The translations under genes and the position numbers were made by a program. 7,632 nt of DNA from Oscillospiraceae bacterium. GTDB lineage: Bacteria; Bacillota; Clostridia; Oscillospirales; Ruminococcaceae. The stretch lies in assembly GCA_031281115.1 (NCBI GenBank), contig JAITFV010000213.1:1-7632 (forward strand). Direction: 5' to 3'. The notes beneath the pieces were generated by a model. The model made no database searches, was not told the origin of the DNA, and saw only the letters and a list, made by a program, of their open reading frames with translations. Positions 7,618 through 7,632 of the stretch are shown here, piece by piece. Each line of letters starts with the position of its first letter. Position 1 is the first letter of the stretch.

Positions 7618-7632
7618 GGATGGCGCTGCTGC

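Overview
The window looks like chromosomal DNA of an anaerobic Bacillota, most likely class Clostridia. The reasons are strong AGGAGG-type ribosome binding sites, a perfect CIRCE heat-shock operator in front of groES-groEL, a near-consensus sigma-A promoter, and flavin/Fe-S electron-transfer subunits of the kind found in acetogens and fermenters. Family or genus cannot be fixed from the sequence; a gut-type (Oscillospirales-like) clostridium is only an impression from the dispersed-repeat style.

Left block (1-4365, + strand): the 3' end of a nicotinate phosphoribosyltransferase gene (pncB) is followed by three genes for a NuoE-like, a NuoF-like and a NuoG/GltD hybrid subunit. All four reading frames overlap (11, 11 and 4 nt), so they should form one translationally coupled operon. 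The architecture (HydC/HydB-like pair plus a subunit whose catalytic module is an NADPH-type GltD/NfnB flavoprotein instead of an H-cluster) matches the Sporomusa-type transhydrogenase Stn (StnABC). That enzyme couples NADH, NADP(H) and ferredoxin by flavin-based electron bifurcation. An NAD salvage gene is thus fused at the operon level to an enzyme that balances the NAD(H) and NADP(H) pools.

Middle block (4354-5347): stnC ends inside a 7-nt-period repeat and converges on a minus-strand OmpR/PhoB-type response regulator gene. The regulator has Glu where the phosphorylated Asp should be. It also appears to have a promoter placed so that its mRNA would begin at or next to the ATG (leaderless). 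The divergent spacer (5098-5347) holds this promoter, the groE promoter and CIRCE; the 109 bases between the two promoters are AT-rich and show nothing else I can name.

Right block (5348-7632, + strand): groES and groEL form a CIRCE-controlled chaperonin operon. Their 91-nt spacer contains a GC-rich two-hairpin element that looks like a dispersed repeat. After groEL come 274 bases without a recognisable gene: a 10-nt tandem repeat, a terminator-like hairpin, a 16-nt direct repeat, a 14-bp perfect inverted repeat, and a final few bases that may begin a second copy of the groES-groEL spacer element.

No CRISPR array, tRNA, rRNA or transposase gene was seen. The most noteworthy items are the GltD module apparently inserted into a NuoG-type frame, and the orphan Glu-type regulator with its possible leaderless transcript.
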